A stretch of DNA of 64,000 nt from Megaustenia siamemsis (lineage: Eukaryota > Mollusca > Gastropoda > Stylommatophora > Ariophantidae): NCBI GenBank assembly GCA_032433765.1, contig JAVIAB010000160.1, positions 14,872,307 through 14,936,306 on the forward strand, read 5' to 3'. The notes below the pieces were generated by a model. The model worked only from the letters and a program-made list of their open reading frames with translations, made no database searches and was not told the origin of the DNA. Shown here one piece after another: positions 21,963 through 34,855 of this stretch. Numbering within the stretch: the stretch's first letter is position 1; each line of letters starts with the position of its first letter. A program made the position numbers and the translations under genes.

Positions 21963-22215
21963 GGGAGCCGCGATAGCTCAGTGGTTAGTGAACTGGACTA
22001 CAAAGGACAAGAGGTAGGGTTCGATCCCAACCGACGGCTTCCGTGTTCACCCAGCATTTAATGGGTACCGGATTTTTTTCTGGGAAACTAAAGCGGCATG
22101 GGCGTAATACCGACCACATTACCCCAAAAAATCATGTGCTGAAGGTATGTTAAATTTATGGTTACTAACACCATATTCCCTATACGCCACTTGGCGTGAC
22201 GGGGGTACTTTATTT
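21963..22215 (+). mobile_element. S1 SINE with TSD
   Basis: Full S1 with GGGAGCCGCGATAGCTCAGT head, B box GGTTCGATCC and 3' CTTGGCGTGACGGGGGTACT. The TSD is TTTGACCAGTAGAC / TTTGACCAGAAGAC (21949-21962 and 22216-22229; one mismatch). Confidence 0.88.
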
Positions 22216-22459
22216 TTTGACCAGAAGACAGTCTCATTATTTCTGATAAAATAGAGTCCATGTTTGAAACCTCTGCAGACATTGATCGGGTGACGGTCAT
22301 TGCTGCTGACAGATCTGACAATCATTCATTTCATTTGGTAGTGGGCTGCTAAAATGAAAGATTGAAATAGAAGGACCGATCAAGATGTAAACTACAGGAC
22401 TTCCTTCTACTGTCTTGGTTCCAGTCTTACGTTTTTTTCCCCGTCCCATCTCTGAAACG

Positions 22460-23165
22460 CTTCCACTGATTCCTTCTGTGAGCCCAGCAATCGTGCTCAC
22501 TTGTTTCTCTGTGAGCCCAGCAATCGTGCTCACTTATTTCTCTGTGAGCCCAGTAATCGTGCTCACTTATTTCTCTGTGAGCCCAGCAATCGTGCTCACT
22601 TATTTCTCTGTGAGCCCAGCAATCGTGCTCACTTGTTTCTCTGTGAGCCCAGCAATCGTGCTCACTTATTTCTCTGTGAGCCCAGCAATCGTGCTCACTT
22701 GTTTCTCTGTGAGCCCAGCAATCGTGCTCACTTATTTCTCTGTGAGCCCAGCAATCGTGCTCACTTATTCCTCTGTGAGCCCAGCAATCGTGCTCACTGA
22801 TTCCTTCTGTGAGCCCAGCAATCGTGCTCACTTATTCCTCTGTGAGCCCAGCAATCGTGCTCATTTATTCCTCTGTGAGCCCAGCAATCGTGCTCACTTA
22901 TTTCTCTGTGAGCCCAGCAATCGTGCTCACTTATTTCTCTGTGAGCCCAGCAATCGTGCTCACTTATTCCTCTGTGAGCCCAACAATCGTGCTCACTTAT
23001 TCCTCTGTGAGCCCAACAATCGTGCTCACTTATTCCTCTGTGAGCCCAACAATCGTGCTCACTTATTCCTCTGTGAGCCCAGCAATCGTGCTCCCTTATT
23101 CCTCTGTGAGCCCAGCAATCGTGCTCACTTATTCCTCTGTGAGCCCAGTAATTGCGCGCACTGAT
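22460..23165. repeat. 33-bp minisatellite of potential hairpins, about 21 units
   Basis: The unit is CTCTGTGAGCCCAGCAATCG then TGCTCACTTATTT. Each unit holds a perfect 6-bp inverted repeat, GTGAGC and GCTCAC, around an 11-nt loop. Since 33 is a multiple of 3, ORFs of 99-249 aa (FLCEPSNRAHL repeats) run through it; no evidence that they are real. A TTC/TCC variant separates left and right halves. Confidence 0.95.
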
Positions 23166-23444
23166 TCATGTTTTGAGCTCAATTGTTTCACCCAGTCACT
23201 TTCAGTGAAATGGCACATGTTGCTAAAGGACGCTCCAAAAAATGGGAGGAAAGAATAGGTACACCTTTTCAACACGGGAAAATAACATTTCAGTGTGTAC
23301 CTCAGAACATCTATATCGTGTACATCAACACGATTGAATGAGTGATTGTTACATGTCGCAACATCAATATCGTGCATACCAACAAGATTGTATGAGTGAT
23401 TGTTCAATCCCACAAACATTTTGAGGTTAATATTCACAACGATT
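23166..23444. other. No gene recognised
   Basis: Array flank with a 60-bp approximate direct repeat around ATCGTGTACATCAACACGAT and ATCGTGCATACCAACAAGAT (23313-23400). Confidence 0.4.
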
Positions 23445-23690
23445 GCCACCGTAGAGAAGTGGTTAGTAAACTGGGTTGCTAAGAACAAGGGGTCGAGTTC
23501 GATCCTCGAGCAACGATTTTGTGGTTCACCCTGCCTTAAATGAACTAATTTCATGGGAAAGGAGAACTGCACTGGCGTAGTTCTGAACACATGACTCAAA
23601 ATATTGTTGCTAACTTAAATAAGTATGAGTTCTAACACAATGTTTCCTATTCACGAAGTTGCAACACTGGTTCTTTCTTCTTCATTTTAA
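23445..23690 (+). mobile_element. Divergent S1-like SINE
   Basis: A-box-like GTAGAGAAGTGGTTAG and B-box-like GAGTTCGATCCTC, then GGTTCACCCTGCCTTAAATG and ACTGGCGTAGTTCTGAACAC, which follow the S1 body. It is an old copy or sister subfamily. Confidence 0.6.
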
Positions 23691-23929
23691 AAACAGTCTC
23701 TGTTCACCTCTTGTGGCGCTGCCGTATGTTGGCCACAGCAGGAATCCAGATTAGGTTTAACTGCCTACAATTAGTCACAAATCTTCTTTGTAACACAACA
23801 CAATTATCACAGCTAGAACCGAAAACTAATTTGTCCCCTCGCCACTGCAAAATTCACCAAAACGATCGAGCCGCCAGCAGTTTCGTGTTTGAACTAGTTC
23901 GATCATTTACTTCAATACAATCTTCATCC

Positions 23930-24412
23930 CAACGTTGTGCTATCAATGCCAGACCTGGACTCTACAATACAATCTTCATCCCAACGTTGTGCTACCAATG
24001 CCAGACCTGGACCCTAGTTGCAAGAACAATAAGAAAAAATAACGTCTACTGAGATGAAATGTGTTAGACGAATGAGATGAAACAGTCTGAGGGATAAGAT
24101 CAGAAATTAAGAACTGAGAAAAAAGCTAGGAATTGCCCTCGCCATAGAATATATAAGGAAACAACAGATAAAATGGTTTAGCCACGCGACAAGGCAGAAA
24201 GATCAAAACACAACACAACGAGCTTTCAACAAATGTTGTGAGAACACCAGACCCAATGATCGACCACGAAAAAGATGGATCGATGGAATATTAGAAGCAC
24301 TAGGAAACATAACATCAGCAGATGCGAACAGAAGAGCAAAAGACCACAAATTATATCTCCCCTCGACGCTGAAAGGCAGATGAGGAAGAAAATAAGAAGA
24401 ACATTCATTTGA
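23930..24412 (+). mobile_element. L-C LINE fragment with a short internal duplication
   Basis: Encodes IFIPTLCYQCQTWTL (present twice through a ~53-bp tandem duplication at 23942-24047), then RRMR-like and QIKWFSHAT-type relics, and RPRKRWIDGILEALGN and ANRRAKDHKLYLPST near the end. Several frameshifts. Confidence 0.7.
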
Positions 24413-24454
24413 CAGGAATATTACTTGACGAAGATATAAATGATGACGAAACTG

Positions 24455-24880
24455 TTCATAACGCTATGCTACCAATATCAGACATAGACCTCAGACTCAC
24501 GCATAATAAGAAAGAAAAATTAACACTATCGAACTGAAATGCTTTAGACGAATGACAGGAAACAGCATGAGAGACTAGATCAAGAAGAACTGAGAGAAAA
24601 AAATAGGAGTAATTTCCATCATAGCATACATAAAGAACATACAGATAAAATGGTTGGGTCACATGATAAGACAGGAAGATTAAAATATATATATACACGA
24701 ATCATCAATAAACGCTACGAGAATACTAGACTAAAGGGCCGATCACAAAAAAGATGGATTGGTGGAATATTAGAAATATTAGGAAACAAAACTGAAGGAG
24801 AAGCCAACAGAAGAGCAAAAGACCGCAAACTATATCCTACCTCGACGATGAAAGACAAATGAGGAAGGAAAGAAGCCATT
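24455..24880 (+). mobile_element. L-C LINE fragment (second, adjacent copy)
   Basis: Same order as the preceding copy: LCYQYQT-like, TKCFRRMTGNS-like, QIKWLGHMIRQ-like, then RWIGGILEILGNKTEGEANR. It is directly upstream of the 41-bp array. Confidence 0.65.
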
Positions 24881-24965
24881 CGAACAGAACTTCCTATACT
24901 TTACCGAAGACTAGGTTAGGACTGTATTGTTGTACTTGAAAAGAAGACATTGCCCTTCCCCAGCA

Positions 24966-27900
24966 TATGTTTGCATGGACGTGTTGCTGTTATCTATTAC
25001 ACCGTTTATGTTTGCATGGACGTGTTGCTGTTATCTATTACACCGTTTATGTTTGCATGGACGTGTTGCTGTTATCTATTACACCGTTTATGTTTGCATG
25101 GACGTGTTGCTGTTATCTATTACACCGTTTATGTTTGCATGGACGTGTTGCTGTTATCTATTACACCGTTTATGTTTGCATGGACGTGTTGCTGTTATCT
25201 ATTACACCGTTTATGTTTGCATGGACGTGTTGCTGTTATCTATTACACCGTTTATGTTTGCATGGACGTGTTGCTGTTATCTATTACACCGCTTATGTTT
25301 GCATGGACGTGTTGCTGTTATCTATTACACCGCTTATGTTTGCATGGACGTGTTGCTGTTATCTATTACACCGCTTATGTTTGCATGGACGTGTTGCTGT
25401 TATCTATTACACCGCTTATGTTTGCATGGACGTGTTGCTGTTATCTATTACACCGCTTATGTTTGCATGGACGTGTTGCTGTTATCTATTACACCGCTTA
25501 TGTTTGCATGGACGTGTTGCTGTTATCTATTACACCGCTTATGTTTGCATGGACGTGTTGCTGTTATCTATTACACCGCTTATGTTTGCATGGACGTGTT
25601 GCTGTTATCTATTACACCGCTTATGTTTGCATGGACGTGTTGCTGTTATCTATTACACCGTTTATGTTTCCATGGACGTGTTGCTGTTATCTATTACACC
25701 GTTTATGTTTGCATGGACGTGTTGCTGTTATCTATTACACCGTTTATGTTTGCATGGACGTGTTGCTGTTATCTATTACACCGTTTATGTTTGCATGGAC
25801 GTGTTGCTGTTATCTATTACACCGTTTATGTTTGCATGGACGTGTTGCTGTTATCTATTACACCGTTTATGTTTGCATGGACGTGTTGCTGTTATCTATT
25901 ACACCGTTTATGTTTGCATGGACGTGTTGCTGTTATCTATTACACCGTTTATGTTTGCATGGACGTGTTGCTGTTATCTATTACACCGCTTATGTTTGCA
26001 TGGACGTGTTGCTGTTATCTATTACACCGCTTATGTTTGCATGGACGTGTTGCTGTTATCTATTACACCGTTTATGTTTGCATGGACGTGTTGCTGTTAT
26101 CTATTACACCGTTTATGTTTGCATGGACGTGTTGCTGTTATCTATTACACCGTTTATGTTTGCATGGACGTGTTGCTGTTATCTATTACACCGTTTATGT
26201 TTGCATGGACGTGTTGCTGTTATCTATTACACCGTTTATGTTTGCATGGACGTGTTGCTGTTATCTATTACACCGTTTATGTTTGCATGGACGTGTTGCT
26301 GTTATCTATTACACCGTTTATGTTTGCATGGACGTGTTGCTGTTATCTATTACACCGTTTATGTTTGCATGGACGTGTTGCTGTTATCTATTACACCGTT
26401 TATGTTTGCATGGACGTGTTGCTGTTATCTATTACACCGTTTATGTTTGCATGGAAGTGTTGCTGTTATCTATTACACCGTTTATGTTTGCATGGACGTG
26501 TTGCTGTTATCTATTACACCGTTTATGTTTGCATGGACGTGTTGCTGTTATCTATTACACCGTTTATGTTTGCATGGACGTGTTGCTGTTATCTATTACA
26601 CCGTTTATGTTTGCATGGACGTGTTGCTGTTATCTATTACACCGCTTATGTTTGCATGGACGTGTTGCTGTTATCTATTACACCGTTTATGTTTGCATGG
26701 ACGTGTTGCTGTTATCTATTACACCGTTTATGTTTGCATGGACGTGTTGCTGTTATCTATTACACCGTTTATGTTTGCATGGACGTGTTGCTGTTATCTA
26801 TTACACCGTTTATGTTTGCATGGACGTGTTGCTGTTATCTATTACACCGTTTATGTTTGCATGGAAGTGTTGCTGTTATCTATTACACCGTTTATGTTTG
26901 CATGGACGTGTTGCTGTTATCTATTACACCGCTTATGTTTGCATGGAAGTGTTGCTGTTATCTATTACACCGTTTATGTTTGCATGGACGTGTTGCTGTT
27001 ATCTATTACACCGTTTATGTTTGCATGGACGTGTTGCTGTTATCTATTACACCGTTTATGTTTGCATGGACGTGTTGCTGTTATCTATTACACCGTTTAT
27101 GTTTCCATGGACGTGTTGCTGTTATCTATTACACCGTTTATGTTTGCATGAACGTGTTGCTGTTATCTATTACACCGTTTATGTTTGCATGGACGTGTTG
27201 CTGTTATCTATTACACCGTTTATGTTTGCATGGACGTGTTGCTGTTATCTATTACACCGTTTATGTTTCCATGGACGTGTTGCTGTTATCTATTACACCG
27301 TTTATGTTTGCATGGACGTGTTGCTGTTATCTATTACACCGTTTATGTTTCCATGGACGTGTTGCTGTTATCTATTACACCGTTTATGTTTCCATGGACG
27401 TGTTGCTGTTATCTATTACACCGTTTATGTTTCCATGGACGTGTTGCTGTTATCTATTACACCGTTTATGTTTGCATGGACGTGTTGCTGTTATCTATTA
27501 CACCGTTTATGTTTGCATGGAAGTGTTGCTGTTATCTATTACACCGTTTATGTTTGCATGGACGTGTTGCTGTTATCTATTACACCGCTTATGTTTCCAT
27601 GGACGTGTTGCTGTTATCTATTACACCGCTTATGTTTGCATGGACGTGTTGCTGTTATCTATTACACCGTTTATGTTTGCATGGACGTGTTGCTGTTATC
27701 TATTACACCGCTTATGTTTGCATGGACGTGTTGCTGTTATCTATTACACCGCTTATGTTTGCATGGACGTGTTGCTGTTATCTATTACACCGCTTATGTT
27801 TGCATGGACGTGTTGCTGTTATCTATTACACCGTTTATGTTTGCATGGACGTGTTGCTGTTATCTATTACACCGTTTATGTTTGCATGGACGTGTTGCTG

Positions 27901-29682
27901 TTATCTATTACACCGCTTATGTTTGCATGGACGTGTTGCTGTTATCTATTACACCGCTTATGTTTGCATGGACGTGTTGCTGTTATCTATTACACCGTTT
28001 ATGTTTGCATGGACGTGTTGCTGTTATCTATTACACCGTTTATGTTTGCATGGACGTGTTGCTGTTATCTATTACACCGCTTATGTTTGCATGGACGTGT
28101 TGCTGTTATCTATTACACCGCTTATGTTTGCATGGACGTGTTGCTGTTATCTATTACACCGTTTATGTTTGCATGGACGTGTTGCTGTTATCTATTACAC
28201 CGTTTATGTTTGCATGGAAGTGTTGCTGTTATCTATTACACCGTTTATGTTTGCATGGACGTGTTGCTGTTATCTATTACACCGTCTATGTTTGCATGGA
28301 AGTGTTGCTGTTATCTATTACACCGCTTATGTTTGCATGGACGTGTTGCTGTTATCTATTACACCGTTTATGTTTGCATGGACGTGTTGCTGTTATCTAT
28401 TACACCGTTTATGTTTGCATAGAAGTGTTGCTGTTATCTATTACACCGTTTATGTTTGCATGGACGTGTTGCTGTTATCTATTACACCGTTTATGTTTGC
28501 ATGGAAGTGTTGCTGTTATCTATTACACCGCTTATGTTTGCATGGACGTGTTGATGTTATCTATTACACCGTTTATGTTTGCATGGAAGTGTTGCTGTTA
28601 TCTATTACACCGCTTATGTTTGCATGGGCGTGTTGCTGTTATCTATTACACCGTTTATGTTTGCATGGACGTGTTGCTGTTATCTATTACACCGTTTATG
28701 TTTGCATGGACGTGTTGCTGTTATCTATTACACCGTTTATGTTTGCATGGAAGTGTTGCTGTTATCTATTACACGGCTTATGTTTGCATGGACGTGTTGC
28801 TGTTATCTATTACACCGTTTATGTTTGCATGGACGTGTTGCTGTTATCTATTACACCGTTTATGTTTGCATAGAAGTGTTGCTGTTATCTATAACACCGT
28901 TTATGTTTGCATGGTCGTGCTGCTGTTATCTATTACACCGTTTATGTTTGCATGGAAGTGTTGCTGTTATCTGTTACACCGTTTATGTTTGCATGTACGT
29001 GTTGCTGTTATCTATTACACCGTTTATGTTTCCATGGACGTGTTGCTGTTATCTATTACACCGTTTATGTTTCCATGGACGTGTTGCTGTTATCTATTAC
29101 ACCGTTTATGTTTCCATGGACGTGTTGCTGTTATCTATTACACCGTTTATGTTTCCATGGACGTGTTGCTGTTATCTATTACACCGTTTATGTTTGCATG
29201 GAAGTGTTGCTGTTATCTATTACACCGTTTATGTTTCCGTGGACGTGTTGCTGTTATCTATTACACCGCTTATGTTTGCATGGAAGTGTTGCTGTTATCT
29301 ATTACACCGTTTATGTTTGCATGGAAGTGTTGCTGTTATCTATTACACCGTTTATGTTTCCATGGACGTGTTGCTGTTATCTATTACACCGTTTATGTTT
29401 CCATGGACGTGTTGCTGTTATCTATTACACCGCTTATGTTTGCATGGAAGTGTTGCTGTTATCTATTACACCGTTTATGTTTGCATGGACGTGTTGCTGT
29501 TATCTATTACACCGTTTATGTTTGCATGGACGTGTTGCTGTTATCTATTACACCGTTTATGTTTGCATGGACGTGTTGCTGTTATCTATTACACCGTTTA
29601 TGTTTGCATGGACGTGTTGCTGTTATCTATTACACCGCTTATGTTTGCATGGAAGTGTTGCTGTTATCTGTTACACCGTTTG
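24966..29682. repeat. 41-bp satellite-like array, about 115 units (4.7 kb)
   Basis: The unit runs TATGTTTGCATGGACGTGTT GCTGTTATCTATTACACCGTT. It contains no stop in any plus-strand frame, and 41 is not a multiple of 3, so each frame cycles through all phases and all three stay open. This yields overlapping ORFs of 1589, 1151, 733, 562, 408 and 386 residues with a 41-residue period. Three sites vary: CCGTTT/CCGCTT, GGACG/GGAAG, TTTGC/TTTCC. The first ~1.4 kb is almost invariant except for T/C. The A and CC variants concentrate after 26430. No promoter, splice site or codon bias supports translation. Confidence 0.97.
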
Positions 29683-29884
29683 TGTTTGTTTCTTGACTGC
29701 GTTATGGCGGATGTCAACGAAGAACATGTCGTGGGATAAGAAAGTGGGGACGGATGTGCTCATCGATATCATTACTTTCCCTAACTCGATCGACCAGTTA
29801 TTTCTTTCCTCTTCTGGGTTTCGTCTTCTAAAGGAGCGTATCCGTTTGGAGTTGAACCGACGTAAACGTTATCGTCTAGCCAGC

Positions 29885-30392
29885 GCTCCAACAACTACAC
29901 CAGTTACGCTCCAACCACAACGTCAGTTACGCTCCACCCACTACACCAATTACGCTCCACCCACTACACCAGTTACGCTCCACCCACTACACCAATTACG
30001 CTCCACCCACTACACCAGTTACGCTCCACCCACTACACCAGTTACGCTCCACCCACTACACCAATTAGGCTCCACCCACTACACCAGTTACGCTCAACCC
30101 ACTACACCAGTTACGCTCCACCCACTACACTAGTTACGCTCCACCCACTACACCAATTAGGCTCCACCCACTACACTAGTTACGCTCCACCCACTACACC
30201 AATTAGGCTCCACCCACTACACCAGTTACGCTCAACCCACTACACCAGTTACGCTCCACCCACTACACCAGTTACGCTCCACCCACTACACCAATTAGGC
30301 TCCACTTACTACACCAGTTACGCTCCACCCACTACACCAGTTACGCTCCACCCACTACACCAGTTACGCTCCACCCACTACACCAGTTATGC
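29885..30392. repeat. 23-bp minisatellite, about 22 units
   Basis: The unit CACCCACTACACCAGTTACG CTC has variants CCAATTACG, CCAATTAGG and CTCAACC arranged in repeated blocks, suggesting multi-unit duplication. Between it and the 41-bp array (29683-29884) is ordinary sequence containing MSWDKKVGTDVLIDIITF in an open frame that joins both arrays. No homology recognised. Confidence 0.93.
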
Positions 30393-30644
30393 TCCGCACT
30401 ATCAATACGCAAGCAAGATTATACATCGTGTAATTTAGTTGTACCAGATGGACTCATGCTATTAAGTTCTGTCTGTATTGTGACGCCGCCTGCTGTCATT
30501 ATCACAGCACAGCTGTTTGTCATTGATACTTTAGTTGGTTTGCTGCTTTGTGACTCTCTAGTAAGATAACATACACGCGCTTTTTCTATTACCCATTGAA
30601 AGTGAATAGAAAAATGATGAAATGGTTATCCAAAGGCCTCGTTG
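30393..30644. other. No gene recognised
   Basis: Unique flank of the 23-bp array. Confidence 0.4.
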
Positions 30645-30745
30645 TCAGTGCAAACGAGGGGAAATCCATAATTGCTCAACCGCCCGTGCCAATTAAATGA
30701 TCCGATTAACATCCCATCGAATATCCAGAAAAAGAAAGGCAGTTT
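30645..30745 (+). repeat. Element X fragment
   Basis: A 100-bp match to X (ATCCATAATTGCTCAACCGC), with both ends missing. Confidence 0.5.
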
Positions 30746-30754
30746 CATCGCAGT

Positions 30755-31170
30755 TATATGGCTATGAAACATGGAGAACAACAAAATTGACAATCATGAA
30801 GATACAGACTTTCATTAATATTTCATAAATTACGCAGAATAAAAGGATGGGCATGGCAGGACGAATTCACTAACATAGAATTATGGAAATGTACCAGTCA
30901 AATACCAGTGGGTAAAGAGATACAGCGAAGACGATGGTGCTGGATTGGACACAACTGTGGAAGCCAACAGAGAGTATTACACAACAGACCCTTTTTGGAA
31001 TCCATAGGAGAAAAGAAAAAGAGGAAGATCAAATAATTCTTGGAGAAGACAGACAGAAGCAGAGATGAAGATGATGGGGAAGACATGGAATGATCTTAAA
31101 AGAATGGCAAGAAACAGAACGACTTGGAAAATGTTTGTTGAAGACATATGCTCCACACGGAGCTGAAAGG
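30755..31170 (+). mobile_element. L-E (RTE-like) 3' fragment
   Basis: Very similar to the last ~420 bp of the intact L-E at 38709-41867 (LYGYETWRTTKLTI, then KEIQRRRWCWIGH and frameshifted tail). It ends at the same place, GAAAGGTAGAAGA, which independently marks the L-E 3' terminus. 5'-truncated and frameshifted. Confidence 0.8.
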
Positions 31171-31174
31171 TAGA

Positions 31175-32018
31175 AGAAAATTAACTACTAAAATATCATT
31201 CATACATAACAGTTCACTTAAATAATTTAAATCTTTCTTGTGTTCGGTGTCACAAACTGAAACCACTTCCATAAAATATCAATTTTAAGAATATGTGGAA
31301 TGCACTAGGCTCACGATATGTCCATTAAACAAACGATGCAAAATGTTCAAGACTGTAACTAAAATACTACATTGAGATTAAACCAAACAACTGTGCACTC
31401 AACGACCGTTATAGTTCCCCTCCACAAACCTCGTTCCACGGATCAGTTATAATACGTCCAGTATTAATCTCAAGTTTCGTCATGACGTTACCTAGAATAC
31501 AAAACAAACAAGTTATTGAAAGCTCGGCTGATCGATCAAGAAGCGCGACCATGCTCCACATCTGAAGTAAAGAAAGTGTGATCTGTGACGCGAGAAAGTG
31601 ACGCTTAATTGAAAATCAGTTGACAATCTCATATCCTGTTTTCTAAATTAGTTTCTGGCCATTCAGTAGCCAGCACAGTTACCGTCAAGTAATAGTGGAT
31701 ACCTTAACCCAAGGCTACCTAATTAATTTTTATAAGTATAATGGGGTCAATTACTTATTTTTTTTTTATCCATAGACTTGCAACAAACGGGGCTTTTATT
31801 TTTTATGCCAGATCGGTTCGGGACGCGCTCCGGGAAACTTGTAGGATTGTAACTGTGAACTAGAGTTGCCACCAGTTTCTATTCTCATATTATGGTCGCT
31901 GACAATGATAATACATGTGTAAAGTACATCATAGCAAACGAGACTTGGTCTATTACATTTGTCTGATTTCTTTGTTGTTAGAATCATCATCCATGCACAC
32001 CAGATAAACCCATAGGTG
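31175..32018. other. No gene recognised (0.85 kb)
   Basis: Unique-looking. A 64-aa minus-strand ORF (31796-31990) has no recognisable feature. Confidence 0.4.
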
Positions 32019-32285
32019 CTGAGATATCTCCCTCAAGGAAATCCGAGGAGAACCCCAGCTCAGGTGCACGAACTCCGTAGCACGGCATGGGATTCACGGT
32101 GTGGGTAGGTTTCTGCTCAAAATTTTGCCCGGGCAGCGGCCATATTTATGACTTACTATTTTCGATTTTAGCTGCCAAGGGTTGGTTTTTAACGTGCGCA
32201 AGTGCACATGGCATCTCCAGTTTCTTGCCGTTTTCTGAGAGGCTAGAGATCGTATCTTACTACCAAGAGATCAGGGGAGGTTAAC
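32019..32285. repeat. Element R, single-unit copy
   Basis: Contains CACGAACTCCGTAGCACGGC ATGGGATTCACGGTGTGGG once, followed by TTTTGCCCGGGCAGCGGCCA. The same tail at 57205-57250 follows a tandem array of the first part. Class unknown. Confidence 0.5.
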
Positions 32286-32309
32286 ATCGTAAAGAAACCA
32301 CTGATTAAT

Positions 32310-32515
32310 TTCCATACATCCATCCCTCCGTCCATCCGTCTGTCTGTCTGTCCGTCCGTCCTCCTTCCTGCCTGTCTGTCCTGTACGCCCGTCCGTCCTT
32401 CCATCTGTCCGTCCGTCCGTCCACCTGTCTGTCTTTCTGTCTAGCTATATATATATATAAAATGTCTGTCTGTCCGTCCACTCGACTGTCTGTCTGTCTG
32501 TCTGTTTATCTATCT
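32310..32515. repeat. (GTCC/GTCT)n microsatellite
   Basis: Irregular CCGTCCGTCTGTCTGTC repeats with a TATATATATA interruption, leading into the 36-bp array. Confidence 0.95.
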
Positions 32516-34855
32516 ATCTATCTGTAGTCCTTTCTGTCTGTCCGTCCACTCGACTTTATGTCTGTCTGGTTATCTATCTATCTGTAGTCCTTTCTGTCTG
32601 TCTGTTTATCTATATATCTGTAGTCCTTTCTGTCTGTCTGTTTATCTATATATCTGTAGTCCTTTCTGTCTGTCTGTTTATCTATCTACCTGTAGTCCTT
32701 TCTGTCTGTCTGTTTATCTATCTATCTGTAGTCCTTTCTGTCTGTCTGTTTATCTATATATCTGTAGTCCTTTCTGTCTGTCTGTTTATCTATATATCTG
32801 TAGTTCTTTGTGTCTGTCTGTTTATCTATATATCTGTAGTCCTTTCTGTCTGTCTGTTTATCTATATATGTAGTCCTTTCTGTCTGTCTGTTTATCTATA
32901 TATCTGTAGTCCTTTCTGTCTGTCTGTTTATCTATCTATCTGTAGTCCTTTCTGTCTGTCTGTTTATCTATCTATCTATTGTCCTTTCTGTCTGTCTGTT
33001 TATCTATATATCTGTAGTCCTTTCTGTCTGTCTGTTTATCTATATATCTGTAGTCCTTTCTGTCTGTCTGTTTATCTATCTATCTATTGTCCTTTCTGTC
33101 TGTCTGTTTATCTGTCTATCTGCAGTCCTTTCTGTCTGTCTGTTTATCTGTCTATCTGCAGTCCTTTCTGTCTGTCTGTTTATCTGTCTATCTGCAGTCC
33201 TTTCTGTCTGTCTGTTTATCTGTCTATCTGCAGTCCTTTCTGTCTGTCTGTTTATCTGTCTATCTGCAGTCCTTTCTGTCTGTCTGTTTATCTGTCTATC
33301 TGCAGTCCTTTCTGTCTGTCTGTTTATCTGTCTATCTGCAGTCCTTTCTGTCTGTCTGTTTATCTGTCTATCTGCAGTCCTTTCTGTCTGTCTGTTTATC
33401 TGTCTATCTGCAGTCCTTTCTGTCTGTCTGTTTATCTGTCTATCTGCAGTCCTTTCTGTCTGTCTGTTTATCTGTCTATCTGCAGTCCTTTCTGTCTGTC
33501 TGTTTATCTGTCTATCTGCAGTCCTTTCTGTCTGTCTGTTTATCTGTCTATCTGCAGTCCTTTCTGTCTGTCTGTTTATCTGTCTATCTGCAGTCCTTTC
33601 TGTCTGTCTGTTTATCTGTCTATCTGCAGTCCTTTCTGTCTGTCTGTTTATCTGTCTATCTGCAGTCCTTTCTGTCTGTCTGTTTATCTGTCTATCTGCA
33701 GTCCTTTCTGTCTGTCTGTTTATCTGTCTATCTGCAGTCCTTTCTGTCTGTCTGTTTATCTGTCTATCTGCAGTCCTTTCTGTCTGTCTGTTTATCTGTC
33801 TATCTGCAGTCCTTTCTGTCTGTCTGTTTATCTGTCTATCTGCAGTCCTTTCTGTCTGTCTGTTTATCTGTCTATCTGCAGTCCTTTCTGTCTGTCTGTT
33901 TATCTGTCTATCTGCAGTCCTTTCTGTCTGTCTGTTTATCTGTCTATCTGCAGTCCTTTCTGTCTGTCTGTTTATCTGTCTATCTGCAGTCCTTTCTGTC
34001 TGTCTGTTTATCTGTCTATCTGCAGCCCTTTCTGTCTGTCTGTTTATCTGTCTATCTGCAGTCCTTTCTGTCTGTCTGTTTATCTGTCTATCTGCAGTCC
34101 TTTCTGTCTGTCTGTTTATCTGTCTATCTGCAGTCCTTTCTGTCTGTCTGTTTATCTGTCTATCTGCAGCCCTTTCTGTCTGTCTGTTTATCTGTCTATC
34201 TGCAGTCCTTTCTGTCTGTCTGTTTATCTGTCTATCTGCAGCCCTTTCTGTCTGTCTGTTTATCTGTCTATCTGCAGTCCTTTCTGTCTGTCTGTTTATC
34301 TGTCTATCTGCAGTCCTTTCTGTCTGTCTGTTTATCTGTCTATCTGCAGTCCTTTCTGTCTGTCTGTTTATCTGTCTATCTGCAGTCCTTTCTGTCTGTC
34401 TGTTTATCTGTCTATCTGCAGTCCTTTCTGTCTGTCTGTTTATCTGTCTATCTGCAGTCCTTTCTGTCTGTCTGTTTATCTGTCTATCTGCAGTCCTTTC
34501 TGTCTGTCTGTTTATCTGTCTATCTGCAGTCCTTTCTGTCTGTCTGTTTATCTGTCTATCTGCAGTCCTTTCTGTCTGTCTGTTTATCTGTCTATCTGCA
34601 GTCCTTTCTGTCTGTCTGTTTATCTGTCTATCTGCAGTCCTTTCTGTCTGTCTGTTTATCTGTCTATCTGCAGTCCTTTCTGTCTGTCTGTTTATCTGTC
34701 TATCTGCAGTCCTTTCTGTCTGTCTGTTTATCTGTCTATCTGCAGTCCTTTCTGTCTGTCTGTTTATCTGTCTATCTGCAGTCCTTTCTGTCTGTCTGTT
34801 TATCTGTCTATCTGTAGTCCTTTCTGTCTGTCTGTTTATCTGTCTATCTGCAGTC
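32516..34855. repeat. 36-bp array (S4-tail plus tetranucleotide), about 65 units
   Basis: The unit TGTCTATCTGCAGTCCTTTC TGTCTGTCTGTTTATC combines TCTG/TCTA tetranucleotides with GTCCTTTC, the inverted 3' terminus of S4. The left part (to ~33100) is irregular (CTGTAGTCC, TATATATCTG). The right ~1.75 kb is almost identical unit to unit, with only a few CAGTCC to CAGCCC changes (34024, 34168, 34240). Each right-hand unit carries CTGCAG. The 576-aa ORF with period FLSVCLSVYLQS is an array artefact. Confidence 0.96.

Noticed and set aside
22460..23165. CRISPR array
   Set aside because: Units are contiguous with no unique spacers, the genome is eukaryotic, and there are no cas genes.
24927..30133. 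ORFs of 1589, 1151, 733, 562, 408 and 386 residues as giant repetitive proteins
   Set aside because: All three forward frames are open because the 41-bp unit lacks stops and shifts frame each copy. No single frame is preferred, and no start context, splice site or conserved non-repeat domain was found.
33087..34817. 576-residue FLSVCLSVYLQS repeat protein
   Set aside because: Consequence of a 36-bp (multiple of 3) stop-free array of tetranucleotides and a SINE tail.
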